From: WHSW01 sp963769945
Lineage (GTDB): Bacteria; Actinomycetota; Thermoleophilia; Solirubrobacterales; 70-9
Direction of reading: 5' to 3'
Assembly: GCA_963769945.1 (NCBI GenBank)
Contig: CAVYOA010000014.1
Location: forward strand, 124,001 to 188,000
DNA: 64,000 bases
Notes under the pieces: generated by a model
What the model saw: the letters and a program-made list of their open reading frames with translations, nothing else
Database searches by the model: none
What the model was told of the DNA's origin: nothing
Position numbers and translations under genes: made by a program
Shown: positions 1-8,510 of the stretch, one piece after another
How positions within the stretch are numbered: the first letter of the stretch is position 1
Layout of the letters: the number at the start of each line of letters is the position of its first letter

Positions 1-503
1 TCCAGCGGGGAAGCGTCGGCGGGGTCGGCGCCGCTGGTCGGTTCCTCGCCGGATGCCGCCTCTTCGGCCTCGAGCGCGGCGGCGGCCGGAATCCCGTTGA
101 CGCCGACCTGCGCGCTTGCGCTCCCTCCGAGGCCTTCGGGGCCTGAGGGCTCGATCTCGCGCACGTTGGCGGTGACGATCACGCCGTAGACAAAGACCGC
201 AAGCGCGAGCACGCTGAGCACGGCCGCGGCCGGCCGCAGCGCGCCCCGCCCGGCGGCGAAGCGGGACGGCTCGCGCCCCCGACGCTCTCGGAACTTGACC
301 ACGGCTGCGATCAGCCCGACATGGATCGCGATGAAGACAGCGAGGGCGACGACGATCATCACCCAGTAGGCCGAGTTCATGCTCTCCGCGTTGGGTGAAT
401 GCGCCTCTTCGGGCCCGAAGCTGATGGCGTACGCCGGCGCCGCCGCCCAGATCAGGGCGAGCACAGCGACGAAGAAAGCGAGCGGAAGGGCGCGACGGCT
501 CAA
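1..503 (-). CDS. Cytochrome c oxidase subunit II-like protein, 5' part
   Basis: Partial gene; the 3' part lies beyond the left edge. The TTG start (501-503) is chosen because it yields a signal peptide (MSRRALPLAFFVAVLALIW, ending AYA) and an in-frame stop lies just upstream. After a GPEEAHSPNAESMNS segment come two membrane helices (about residues 44-65 and 88-110) separated by a basic loop containing KFRERRG. That layout matches the membrane anchor of oxidase subunit II, which in intact proteins is followed by the CuA domain. Here a long Ala/Glu-rich linker follows and the window ends, so no CuA ligands can be seen. It is divergent from the PAP2 gene with 15 bp between starts. Subunit II is the best reading, but another two-helix membrane protein is possible. 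Confidence 0.55.
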   Translation of the reverse strand, partial: MSRRALPLAFFVAVLALIWAAAPAYAISFGPEEAHSPNAESMNSAYWVMIVVALAVFIAIHVGLIAAVVKFRERRGREPSRFAAGRGALRPAAAVLSVLALAVFVYGVIVTANVREIEPSGPEGLGGSASAQVGVNGIPAAAALEAEEAASGEEPTSGADPADASPL

Positions 504-518
504 GGCGGCGACATTCTA

Positions 519-1616
519 ATGAGGACGATGGCGCAACCGTCGCCGGGCACCATTGCGAGGCCGGCTCGCTGGCGGGCGCGGGCCTATACTCGCCGCGCCT
601 TGCGCCGCCATCGGTCCTCGCGCCGCCCTTCGCCCGCGCTGCGTGCGGTCGTTCGCGTGTCGGCGACGGCGGCGCTCGGAGCTGCGCTCGCAGTGCCGGT
701 AATCCGCCACCGCTTGCGGATTCCGCCGGCCGTGACGACAGCAGCGGTCGTCGGCGGTCCGCTGGCCGTTGCGGTTCTGCGCCCGCGGACCAAGGCGCGC
801 GATGTCCTCCTCTACTCCTTTCAGATGTGGGCGTTCACGATCGCCCACGAGCTCCCCTACGACGACGCCGAGGCGCTGCGTCGGAGGCTGCGGGTTCGCT
901 ACCCGATCGCAGCCGACCGCTTCATCGGGCTGGGCGAGCTGCCGAGCGTTCGGCTGCAGCGCACGCTCTCGCGCATCGGTGAAGTGACGGCGATCGACCG
1001 CGCGCTGTCGATCGTGCATTGGGCGTGGTTCTTCGAGCCGCACCTGACGCTGCTGTTCATCCAGCGCCGCCATCTCGACCGCTTCCCGCGAGCGGCGCGT
1101 CAGATGGCCGCTACTTACGACATCGGTTGTGCCCTGTACTTCGCAATCCCGACCGCGCCGCCCTGGTGGGCTTCGGAGAACGGTTACCTCGACCGGCCGG
1201 TCGAGCACATCTCCTCCGACGTTGCCGAGCAAGTCTTGATCGAGACCAGTCCTGAGGTCCGCCGGTTGATGCTCGATGTCGGCGAGGAAGTCTGGGGGCG
1301 GTCTTGGGATCGCATCTATAAGACGGCTAACGGCAACCCCTGGGCGGCAATGCCTTCGCTTCATTTCGCCAGCTCGCTGATGGCGGCGATCTTGCTGGCC
1401 GAGGTCGGCCCCGTGCCCGGGGCGCTGGGCGCGGCCTACACCGCCACGCTTGGACTGGCGCTCGTCTATCTCGGCGAGCATTACGTCACCGACCTCCTCG
1501 CCGGGGCCGCGGTTGTTGGTCTCGTACGCCGCGGCGAGCCGCTGGCGGAGCCTGTGGTCGAGGCGGTCAACGGCATGCTGCGCCGGCTCGAGCAGATCGC
1601 CTCCGCCGCCGTGTGA
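519..1616 (+). CDS. PAP2-family (Aur1/Ipt1-like) phosphatase or phosphotransferase, membrane
   Basis: About 365 residues with several hydrophobic helices. The C-terminal half carries the PAP2 signature: AMPSLHFASS supplies PSxHxxxS (catalytic His), and GEHYVTDLLAG supplies the second His/Asp motif. The spacing fits the PAP2_3 group (inositol phosphorylceramide synthase-like), which acts on lipid phosphates at the membrane. An upstream in-frame start at 399 would overlap the divergent oxidase gene, so ATG 519 is preferred (ATG 528 is also possible). The stop overlaps a GTG at 1613 of the next membrane protein, suggesting coupling. Substrate cannot be told from sequence. Confidence 0.75.
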   Translation: MRTMAQPSPGTIARPARWRARAYTRRALRRHRSSRRPSPALRAVVRVSATAALGAALAVPVIRHRLRIPPAVTTAAVVGGPLAVAVLRPRTKARDVLLYSFQMWAFTIAHELPYDDAEALRRRLRVRYPIAADRFIGLGELPSVRLQRTLSRIGEVTAIDRALSIVHWAWFFEPHLTLLFIQRRHLDRFPRAARQMAATYDIGCALYFAIPTAPPWWASENGYLDRPVEHISSDVAEQVLIETSPEVRRLMLDVGEEVWGRSWDRIYKTANGNPWAAMPSLHFASSLMAAILLAEVGPVPGALGAAYTATLGLALVYLGEHYVTDLLAGAAVVGLVRRGEPLAEPVVEAVNGMLRRLEQIASAAV

Positions 1617-1669
1617 AATGCGGCCGTGCGTCGCGTCGACACGTGCGCCTGCGAGGATTGCGGGGCTGT

Positions 1670-2884
1670 ATGTCTCGTTCCAGCATGTCCGGTGGTAGTA
1701 GGGGGAAGGAGCTCGACGCGACGCTCCCGACCGCTGCTGGCGAATCCTCCGCGCCCGCAACGGCCCCGGTGTCGGCCGATGACAACGCCGAGCCCAAGTT
1801 CTTCGAGAGCCCGAAGCGGATCGTGCAGACGATCGTCATCGCGGTCCTCGCGGCGGTTGGCATATACCTGCTCTTTCCCCAGGTCGTCGGTGTTGGCGAT
1901 GAGCCGGGGGCGAAGCGCCTTGACAACGCCGACCCGGTTTGGATCGCGGTCGCCGTTGCCTTCGTCTTCTTGATGTTCGCCTCATACGTCGCCCTGTTCA
2001 AGGGCGTGGTCGGCGAAGCCCTGCGTTTGCGCTGGCGCGAGTCGTATGAGATCACGATGGCAGGCCTCGCCGCGACGCGGCTGTTCTCGGCGGGCGGCGC
2101 GGGCGGGATCATCCTCACCTACTGGGCACTTCGCAAGGCGGGGATGGAGCAAAAGGATGCGGCTGCGCGGATGGTCGCCTTCAACGTCCTGCTCTACGCC
2201 GTCTACATGCTGACTTTGGTGATCAACGGGATCCTGCTCTCGACCGGGGTGTTCAACGGACCGTCGCCGGCAGGGATGACGGTCGTGCCAGCCGCGATTG
2301 CGGGTGGTGTGATCCTGATCTTCCTGCTGATCGCACTCATTCCCGGCGACCTCGAGAAGCGGATCTCCAACGCCTCACAAGAGCGCTTTTGGGGAAGGAC
2401 GCTGCGCCGGCTCGCGACCGTGCCCTCAACGCTTGCCGTCGGCACCCGCGAGGCAATCCGCTTCATGCGCGAGCCTTCGCGCGGCAAGCGCGGCGGACTC
2501 GCGGTGATCGGCGCGATCGGGTTCTGGGCGACGCAGATCGCGATCCTCGCCGCGGCCTTCAAGGCATTCGGCGTGGACGTCCCGCTGGCCGTAGTTGTCC
2601 AAGGCTTCTTCGTCGGCATGGTCGCCAACCTGCTGCCCCTGCCGGGCGGCGTCGGCGGTGTCGACGCCGGGCTCGTCGGGGCGTTCGTCCTCTTCGGGCT
2701 GCCCGCGAGTGCAGTCTTTCCAGCGGTCTTGGTCTACCGGCTGATCGCCTTCTGGCTGCCCCTGCTGCCCGGCATCGTCGCCTTCTTTCAGTTACGCCGA
2801 ACCGTGCATCGCTGGGAGCAGCGCGGAGTACCACCGGCTGTCGGCCAAGCCGGGCCGCTGCCGAGCTCCGCCATTACTTCATAA
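1670..2884 (+). CDS. Lysylphosphatidylglycerol synthase TM-region/flippase-like (UPF0104) membrane protein
   Basis: About 404 residues with roughly eight membrane helices. Segments such as AGLAATRLFSAGGAGG and LLPLPGGVGGVDAG are characteristic of the UPF0104/YbhN family, the integral-membrane half of MprF-type proteins, here without a transferase domain. Family members are linked to lipid export or flipping in the inner membrane. An acidic, low-complexity N-terminal 45 residues is cytoplasmic. Start is uncertain: GTG 1613 overlaps the previous stop as GTGA but would add an Arg-rich leader, while ATG 1670 or 1685 gives a normal N-terminus. Its pairing with a PAP2 lipid phosphatase suggests a shared role in polyprenyl or glycerolipid handling (inference). 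Confidence 0.75.
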   Translation: MSRSSMSGGSRGKELDATLPTAAGESSAPATAPVSADDNAEPKFFESPKRIVQTIVIAVLAAVGIYLLFPQVVGVGDEPGAKRLDNADPVWIAVAVAFVFLMFASYVALFKGVVGEALRLRWRESYEITMAGLAATRLFSAGGAGGIILTYWALRKAGMEQKDAAARMVAFNVLLYAVYMLTLVINGILLSTGVFNGPSPAGMTVVPAAIAGGVILIFLLIALIPGDLEKRISNASQERFWGRTLRRLATVPSTLAVGTREAIRFMREPSRGKRGGLAVIGAIGFWATQIAILAAAFKAFGVDVPLAVVVQGFFVGMVANLLPLPGGVGGVDAGLVGAFVLFGLPASAVFPAVLVYRLIAFWLPLLPGIVAFFQLRRTVHRWEQRGVPPAVGQAGPLPSSAITS

Positions 2885-2928
2885 AGTAAAGTATGTGATA
2901 TTAGAATGAGATTGGATACGAAGAGAAG
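2874..2928 (+). promoter_or_regulatory. AT-rich promoter-like region with inverted repeat upstream of trxB
   Basis: A sharp AT-rich island in a GC-rich genome. It holds a perfect inverted repeat, TTACTT-CATA-AAGTAA (2874-2889), which overlaps the stop codon of the upstream gene, then TATTAGAAT-type sequence, then GAAGAGAAG directly before the trxB ATG as ribosome binding site. The repeat is placed where a regulator could control trxB. No known operator is recognised. Confidence 0.4.
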
Positions 2929-3936
2929 ATGAGCGACAACCAAACCGAGAACCTGATCATCCTCGGCGGCGGCCCCGCCGGCTACACCGCTGCCCTCTAT
3001 GCCTCACGCGCGAACCTCGAGCCGCTCGTAATCGAGGGCTTTCAGTGGGGCGGCCAGCTTCAGAACACCACCGATGTCGAGAACTACCCGGGCTATCCCG
3101 ACGGGATCATGGGCCCGGAGATGATGAACGAGTTCCGCGCTCAGGCTGAGCGCTTCGGAACCCGCTTCATCACCGATGATGCCGACCGCGTCGAGCTCTC
3201 TGACGGCGACGTTCAGCGGGTCTTCGTCGGCGATGACGAGTATGTCGCGAAGACGATCATCCTCGCCATGGGCGCAGAACCCAAGCGCTTGGGCATTCCC
3301 GGCGAGCTCGAGCTCGCCGGACGCGGTGTCTCCACCTGTGGCGTCTGCGACGGCGCCTTCTTCAAGGACCAGAAGGTCGCTGTGATCGGCGGCGGCGACT
3401 CGGCGATGGAGGACTCGATCTTCATTTCCAAGTACGCGTCCGACCTCGCCATCGTGCACCGCCGCGACGAGTTTCGCGCCTCGAAGATCATGTCCGACCG
3501 CGCCCTCGAGCGCGACAACATCTCGACCAAGACGCCGTTCGTGCCCGAGGAGTTTCTCGCCAGCGACGCCGGCAAGCTGCGAGCGATCCGGCTGCGCAAC
3601 GCCGAGACCGACGAAACTGAGGAGCTCGAGGTCACCGGTGGCTTCGTCGCTATCGGCCACATCCCACGCTCTGAGCTGGTTTCGGCTCAGGTCGAGACCG
3701 ACGACGAGGGCTATGTCATTACCGAGGGTAGGTCGACGAAGACCAATCTCGCCGGCGTCTTTGCGGTCGGCGATCTCGTTGACCACACCTATCGCCAGGC
3801 GGTAACGGCGGCGGGCACCGGCTGCATGGGCGCGCTCGACGCCGAGTGGTACCTGCGCGATACGCCGCCATCGCCGGAGGCACATTGGCTGCCGGCCGGT
3901 GAGCCGATCGAGATCGCGCCGAACCCCTCGGCCTGA
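2929..3936 (+). CDS. trxB: Thioredoxin-disulfide reductase
   Basis: 335 residues, near the usual 310-335 of the family. It reduces thioredoxin with NADPH through FAD and a redox disulfide in the cytoplasm. Visible motifs, in order: FAD-binding GGGPAGYTAA (about residue 13), the redox centre STCGVCDGAFF (CxxC, about residue 138), NADPH-binding GGGDSAMED (about 157), and a C-terminal FAD motif with GVFAVGDL. The C-terminus adds about 20 residues rich in Pro. No thioredoxin gene adjoins it. ATG follows GAAGAGAAG. Reading frame intact. Confidence 0.95.
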   Translation: MSDNQTENLIILGGGPAGYTAALYASRANLEPLVIEGFQWGGQLQNTTDVENYPGYPDGIMGPEMMNEFRAQAERFGTRFITDDADRVELSDGDVQRVFVGDDEYVAKTIILAMGAEPKRLGIPGELELAGRGVSTCGVCDGAFFKDQKVAVIGGGDSAMEDSIFISKYASDLAIVHRRDEFRASKIMSDRALERDNISTKTPFVPEEFLASDAGKLRAIRLRNAETDETEELEVTGGFVAIGHIPRSELVSAQVETDDEGYVITEGRSTKTNLAGVFAVGDLVDHTYRQAVTAAGTGCMGALDAEWYLRDTPPSPEAHWLPAGEPIEIAPNPSA

Positions 3937-3938
3937 AC

Positions 3939-3984
3939 CTAGACCCGGCAGCCGCCCTTGACTAGACCCGGCAGCCGCCCTTGA
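3939..3984. repeat. Perfect tandem duplication, 2 x 23 bp
   Basis: The unit beginning CTAGACCCGGCAGCCG occurs at 3939-3961 and again at 3962-3984 with no mismatch. The second copy encodes the last seven codons and stop of the lysyl oxidase gene on the minus strand, and the first lies just beyond that stop. This is a recent tandem duplication or an assembly slip. Confidence 0.9.
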
Positions 3985-4798
3985 GCTTTGCCACCTCAAG
4001 TTCACGCGGGTCGAGTAGTAGGCGCGCCCGGCGAACGTTGTTGGCGTCGTCGCTCTCGATCAGCGTGTTGCTCGGGTCAACGCGCGAGCTGAGGCAGTAG
4101 CGCCCGGCTTGGAGCCCGCTGATGTCGAGTTGCTGGCCTGCGAGCGTCAGCGCATACTCATCGGCCCAGCCGACCGAGATCCCCTGGGTCGAGCCGACGT
4201 CGCAGGGGATCAAGGCGCCCGGATCGAGCGGGTATACGGGGGTCGCGGGCGTGCCGGCGAGAGTGAAGGCCGGACGGGCGTCGGTGAGACAGAAGCCGAT
4301 CTTGTTCGATTGACGGACGACCTTTGCGTCGGCTTCGCGGGTCAGCTGATAGCGGGTGAAGTCGAGGACGTGCCAGTGTTCGTGGCGCGGGTGGTAGCGC
4401 ATGCAGCCGAAGCTGCGCTCGGTGCTGATGGCGTCGAGGCCGAGTTCGAAGCGTCCACTGGCGTTGGAGTCTTCGAACAGACGCTGAGCGGCATCGCGGT
4501 CGTTGACAGGGTCGCCGTCGCCGTCGCAATTGGCTGAGCTCTCGCTCGGCGCAATCTCCAGCGGGCCCGTGCCGATGTTTGCCACCTCGTTGGAGAGGCG
4601 CAGCAGCCGCTTGCGGTCGGTGATCCCAACCGCGAGGTCACGCTGGTGGATGGGCAGGGTGACGAGGTCGGGAGCCAGCGCTGCCGCGCCGGCCGCCGAC
4701 GCTCGGGACGAGCTCAGAACTACCAGCGCCACCGTCAGAGTCGAAGCGATCGCCACCGCCACCGCCAGCCAGACCCTGGTGAGAATTGGCGCCTGCAC
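3962..4798 (-). CDS. Secreted lysyl oxidase family protein
   Basis: A copper amine oxidase of the lysyl oxidase family (Pfam PF01186), expected outside the membrane. A signal segment (LAVAVAIASTLTVALVVL, ending ASA) is followed by the conserved core. HPRHEHWHVLDF carries the His-x-His-x-His copper ligands and NKIGFCLTD matches the region that supplies the cofactor lysine. GWADEY and GRYCLSSRVDP...ESDDANN match the C-terminal core holding the cofactor tyrosine. In animals these residues form lysyl tyrosylquinone and oxidise peptidyl lysine; the bacterial substrate is not known. GTG 4798 is chosen because it starts immediately before the signal peptide; GTG 4846 would overlap the divergent hydrolase start. 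Reading frame intact. Confidence 0.8.
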   Translation of the reverse strand: MQAPILTRVWLAVAVAIASTLTVALVVLSSSRASAAGAAALAPDLVTLPIHQRDLAVGITDRKRLLRLSNEVANIGTGPLEIAPSESSANCDGDGDPVNDRDAAQRLFEDSNASGRFELGLDAISTERSFGCMRYHPRHEHWHVLDFTRYQLTREADAKVVRQSNKIGFCLTDARPAFTLAGTPATPVYPLDPGALIPCDVGSTQGISVGWADEYALTLAGQQLDISGLQAGRYCLSSRVDPSNTLIESDDANNVRRARLLLDPRELEVAKLKGGCRV

Positions 4799-4839
4799 TT
4801 CGTCGTCAGAGTACAGTCGGCCTCGAGAGAGGAGCGCAA

Positions 4840-7449
4840 CTGGCACCTAGGCGGATACTCACGGCCCTGGCAGGGTTAACCGTCGCGACAGCGGCGATCG
4901 CCGTGGCGCCCGCGCATGCGGCGATCGCCCCAACGCTGCACGCTCCCGCCGCGTGCACCGAGATCGATCCTACGCCCGACTTTCCCGGGCCAAGCGTGTG
5001 GAAATGCGACGACGGCGTACCGATGGCAGGCGGGCTGACACCGAACTTGAGCGGCGCCGCCGCGATCACCGTCCCGCCAAGTACGGCGGCGACGGCTTCA
5101 GTGAGCTGCCGGCAAAAGCCGGTGAGCGGCCACGTTGATCCCGGGCGCGCAATCCGGCCGACGGTACGGTCGGGCTCGACGTCGACATCACGCTTCCCGA
5201 CTCACCGCCACCTGCAGCCGGCTACCCGCTGCTGTTCTTCATGCACGGCTGCTGTGCCGGCGACAAGGCCAACTGGGAGGCGTCGGCGGCGCGCGCCGAC
5301 GATCGACGGACGCGCACCGCCGGCCCAGAGCTCGAGCCAGCCGGGCGCCTTCAACGAGCGCTGGCACTACAACAACCTCTGGTTTGCCTCGCGCGGCTAC
5401 GTCGTCGTCAACTACACGGCGCGCGGCTTCGTCAACAACCAGAACCGCGGTTCGAGCGGCCAGACTCAGCTCGACTCGCGCAGCTTCGAGGTCAACGACT
5501 ACCAGCATCTTGCCTGCCAGGTCTTGATGCCGCTGCGGGTGGGCCGGCGGCCGCCTCGACGACATCACCGGCGAGGACGTCGAGATCGATCCGCAGAACG
5601 TCGTCGCGACGGGCGGCTCCTACGGCGGTGGCTTCGCCTGGCTTGCGCTGACCGACCCGAAGTGGACCTGCGGTCTCGCCGAGAACGGGCACCGCGACCG
5701 CGATGGGCGTCTCGGTGATCGCTCCTCGCTACGGCTGGACGGACCTCGCCTACTGCGCTCGTTCCCAACGGAACCCACTCGCAGCTGCCGGGCGAGTCGC
5801 CGGCGACCAACGGCTGCTCGACGGGCCCGCTTGATTTCAACGGTCAGCCCTGCCCTGGCGGCGGCGCGCCGGTGGGAGTGCCGAAGACGTCGATCGTCGA
5901 CGCGCTGTTTATCACCGGCAACTCGGTCCAGGGCAAGCCACACCACCTTCCCGCCCGAGATCGACGAGGCCTTCGCCTGCCTGCAGGCCTCCTATCCGCT
6001 TGAGAACAACCCTGCCTGCGCGCGCACGCTGGCGACCACGTTGCCCACGTTCGTGCGCGAGCGCTCGGCCTATTACCAAAACGGCTTCTTCGACAAGATC
6101 GCCACCGACGCGAGCTACCGGATCCCGGTTTTCAACTCCGGTACGCAGACCGACCCGCTGTTCCCGCCGTCTGAGAATCGGCGCATGGTCAACCGCATGC
6201 TGGCGACGGCTCCGGGCTACCCCGTGCAGCAGTACTACGGCGACTACCAGCACTTCGTCCAAAACAAGGCGAAGGAGTGGGGCGACATCTGCGACACCGG
6301 CGATGAGCGGGCCGGCGCGTCTGCGCCTTCACCGACTACCCAGGCGGCGACTACAACGCCGCGCCCTCGGGGCGCCAGCGCATAGGTGCCACCTCGCGGC
6401 TCAACGACTTCGTCGACCACTATGCCCAGCCCCCCGCCAACCCGGGTGAGCCGACGCCGAACTTCGACGTCACCGCATCGCTTCAGATCTGTGAGGACAA
6501 CGCCGGCACCGGCCCGGTGGATGAGCCGGGCGAGCTGTTCACGGCAGCGACGTTTGAGCAGCTCGCCCCGAACCGGCTCACGGTCGAGCTGCCGGGAGCC
6601 CAGGAGACCCTGTCCAAGGTCGTCGTCAATCCCCACGCCACCAACGCCGACCCATTCGCCAACCTGCTCACCAACGGGGGCGAGTGCCCGACCGAGACGA
6701 GCGTCGCGGGCGTCGGCATCGCCTCCTACAGCAGCGACCCGCTGCCCGCCCCGGCAACGATGATCGGTGCCACCCGGGCGACGGTGGACTTCGCGCTTAC
6801 GGGCTCGACCAAGGGCTTGCAGCTCAACGCCCGCCTCTACGACATCTCACCTGACGGCAGCGCTGCGCTCGTCGACCGAGGCCCGCGCCGGGTCACAGCC
6901 GGCGAGGCTGCTGCGGGCACGCTTCGAATGGATCTCCACGGCAACGGCTGGCGCTTCGATGCCGGGCACCGAATCCGGATCGAGCTCGCCCAGGACGACA
7001 CGCCGTTCGTGCGCGCCACCGACGAGCCGTCGTCGCTGGCCCTCTCCCGTGTGTCGCTCGCGATCCCGGTGCGCGAGGCGAGCTCGACAATCGGCGGCGG
7101 CGCCGACAAGAAGCCCGCTTGCGGCAACCGGATCCAGGGTTCCAACAAGCGCAACCGTCTCAAGGGCACCAAGTTCGGCGACCAGATCGCCGGGCTCGGT
7201 GGCAAGGATCGCCTCAAGGGTCGCCGCGGCGCCGATTGTCTCGAGGGTGGCAACGGCAACGATCGACTCGGCGGCGGCCCCAGCCGCGACGAGCTCGACG
7301 GCGGCAAGGGCAACGATCGCATCGCGGCCCGCGACGGCGTTCGCGACCGCGTCAACTGTGGCCGCGGAAAGCGCGATCGCGCCAAGGTCGATCGCAAGGA
7401 TCGCGTCCGCAAGAACTGCGAGCGGGTCAAGCGCAGCAAGCGAAAGTAG
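4840..7449 (+). pseudogene. Secreted S15/CocE-type hydrolase with C-terminal calcium-binding-like repeats, frame-broken
   Basis: About 870 residues if reassembled. A CTG start at 4840 follows the strong site GAGAGGAG and gives a signal peptide (LTALAGLTVATAAIAVAP, ending AHA). Then come an alpha/beta-hydrolase domain (LLFFMHGCC near 5232, nucleophile motif ATGGSYGGG near 5612), a CocE/NonD-like C-terminal jelly-roll (about 6550-7080), and a tail with Gly/Asn/Asp repeats (GGNGNDRLGGG, GGKGNDRIAA) like RTX calcium-binding units. The reading frame changes near 5075, 5310, 5540, 5700, 5757, 5940 and 6310, with an in-frame TGA near 5136. Conserved protein continues on both sides of each break, so consensus errors are more likely than decay. 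From 6316 to the stop it is intact. Substrate (peptide or ester) is unknown. Confidence 0.7.
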
Positions 7450-7556
7450 TCAGCTCACGCGGGCGGACGCTCGCTCGTTTCAAGCTGCGTGGCCCTTATC
7501 GCCGCGATCTCGAAAGCGAATAGGCCCGGTTCGAGCAACCGCCTAACCTCGCTCAC

Positions 7557-8510
7557 ATGAACAGACGCGCCTGGATCCTGCTCTTCACGCTCGGCGCGAT
7601 CTGGGGGGCGAGCTACCTGTTCATCGAGATCGGCTTGCGCGACTTCTCGCCTGGAATGATCGCTTGGCTGCGGGTCGCGCTCGGCGCCGCCGTCCTCGTC
7701 GTCGTCGCAGGTGCTCGGGGGGCGATGCGCGGCTTCGGCGCCAGAGCCTGGACTCTGATCGCGCTCGGCGCGCTTCAGGTCGCCGGCCCGTTCGTGCTGA
7801 TTGCCGCCGGCCAGCAGGAGATCTCTTCCTCGCTGGCTGGAATCCTGGTCACGTCGGCGCCGCTTTTTACCGCGTTGCTCGCGATCTGGTTCGACCAGGC
7901 CGAACGCGCCGAGGGTTCCCGGCTGGTCGGCATCGTCTTCGGCGCGCTTGGCGTCGCCGTGCTGCTCGGCGTCGATATTGGCGGCGAGGGCAACCAACTG
8001 CTCGGTGCCTTCGCGGTGATCCTCGCCGGTCTCGGCTATTCGGTCGGCGGCTTCATCGTCAAGCACCGCCTGGCTCAGCATCCGCCGATCGGGGTCGCCG
8101 CATGGATCGTCACCGCTAGCACCGTCCTACTCCTTCCCGTCGCCGTGATCGGGTTTCCCAGTCAGGTTCCCGGGCTCGGCCCCGTGGCGGCGATGATCGG
8201 GTTGGGCGCAATCGGCACCGGCGTCGCTTTCGCGATCTTCTATTTCTTGATCGCAACGGTGGGCCCGGCACGCACCTTCATCGTCACCTATCTCGCCCCG
8301 GGCTTCGCCGTGATCTACGGGGTGACGCTGCTCGACGAGACGATCACGGTGGCGACGATCACCGGCCTCGGGCTGATCCTCTTCGGCTCCTGGCTCGCTG
8401 CCGGTGGGAGATTCAGGTCGCTGCCGCCGCGCTCGCGATCCGTTGCAGCTCGCCCGCCGGCCGGTAGCGCTCGTCCCCGCGTGCGTGAAGCGCGTGGAGA
8501 ATCTCGATGA
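7557..8510 (+). CDS. EamA-family (DMT superfamily) transporter
   Basis: About 317 residues with ten predicted membrane helices in two EamA repeats: GAIWGASYLFIEIGLRDFSP opens repeat 1 and LGYSVGGFIVKHRL opens repeat 2. Members export amino acids, nucleosides or other metabolites by antiport at the inner membrane; the substrate cannot be inferred. ATG is preceded by a gene-free 107-bp stretch. The last 30 residues, after helix 10 (LILFGSWLAAGG), are Arg/Pro-rich and overlap by 98 bp the end of the convergent 3-hydroxyacyl-CoA dehydrogenase gene. The tail may be spurious, caused by a missed stop. Confidence 0.8.
   Translation: MNRRAWILLFTLGAIWGASYLFIEIGLRDFSPGMIAWLRVALGAAVLVVVAGARGAMRGFGARAWTLIALGALQVAGPFVLIAAGQQEISSSLAGILVTSAPLFTALLAIWFDQAERAEGSRLVGIVFGALGVAVLLGVDIGGEGNQLLGAFAVILAGLGYSVGGFIVKHRLAQHPPIGVAAWIVTASTVLLLPVAVIGFPSQVPGLGPVAAMIGLGAIGTGVAFAIFYFLIATVGPARTFIVTYLAPGFAVIYGVTLLDETITVATITGLGLILFGSWLAAGGRFRSLPPRSRSVAARPPAGSARPRVREARGESR

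Noticed and set aside
516..1760. Minus-strand 414-codon open frame
   Set aside because: Antisense to the PAP2 gene; Arg/His-rich, no motifs, an expected artefact of high GC.
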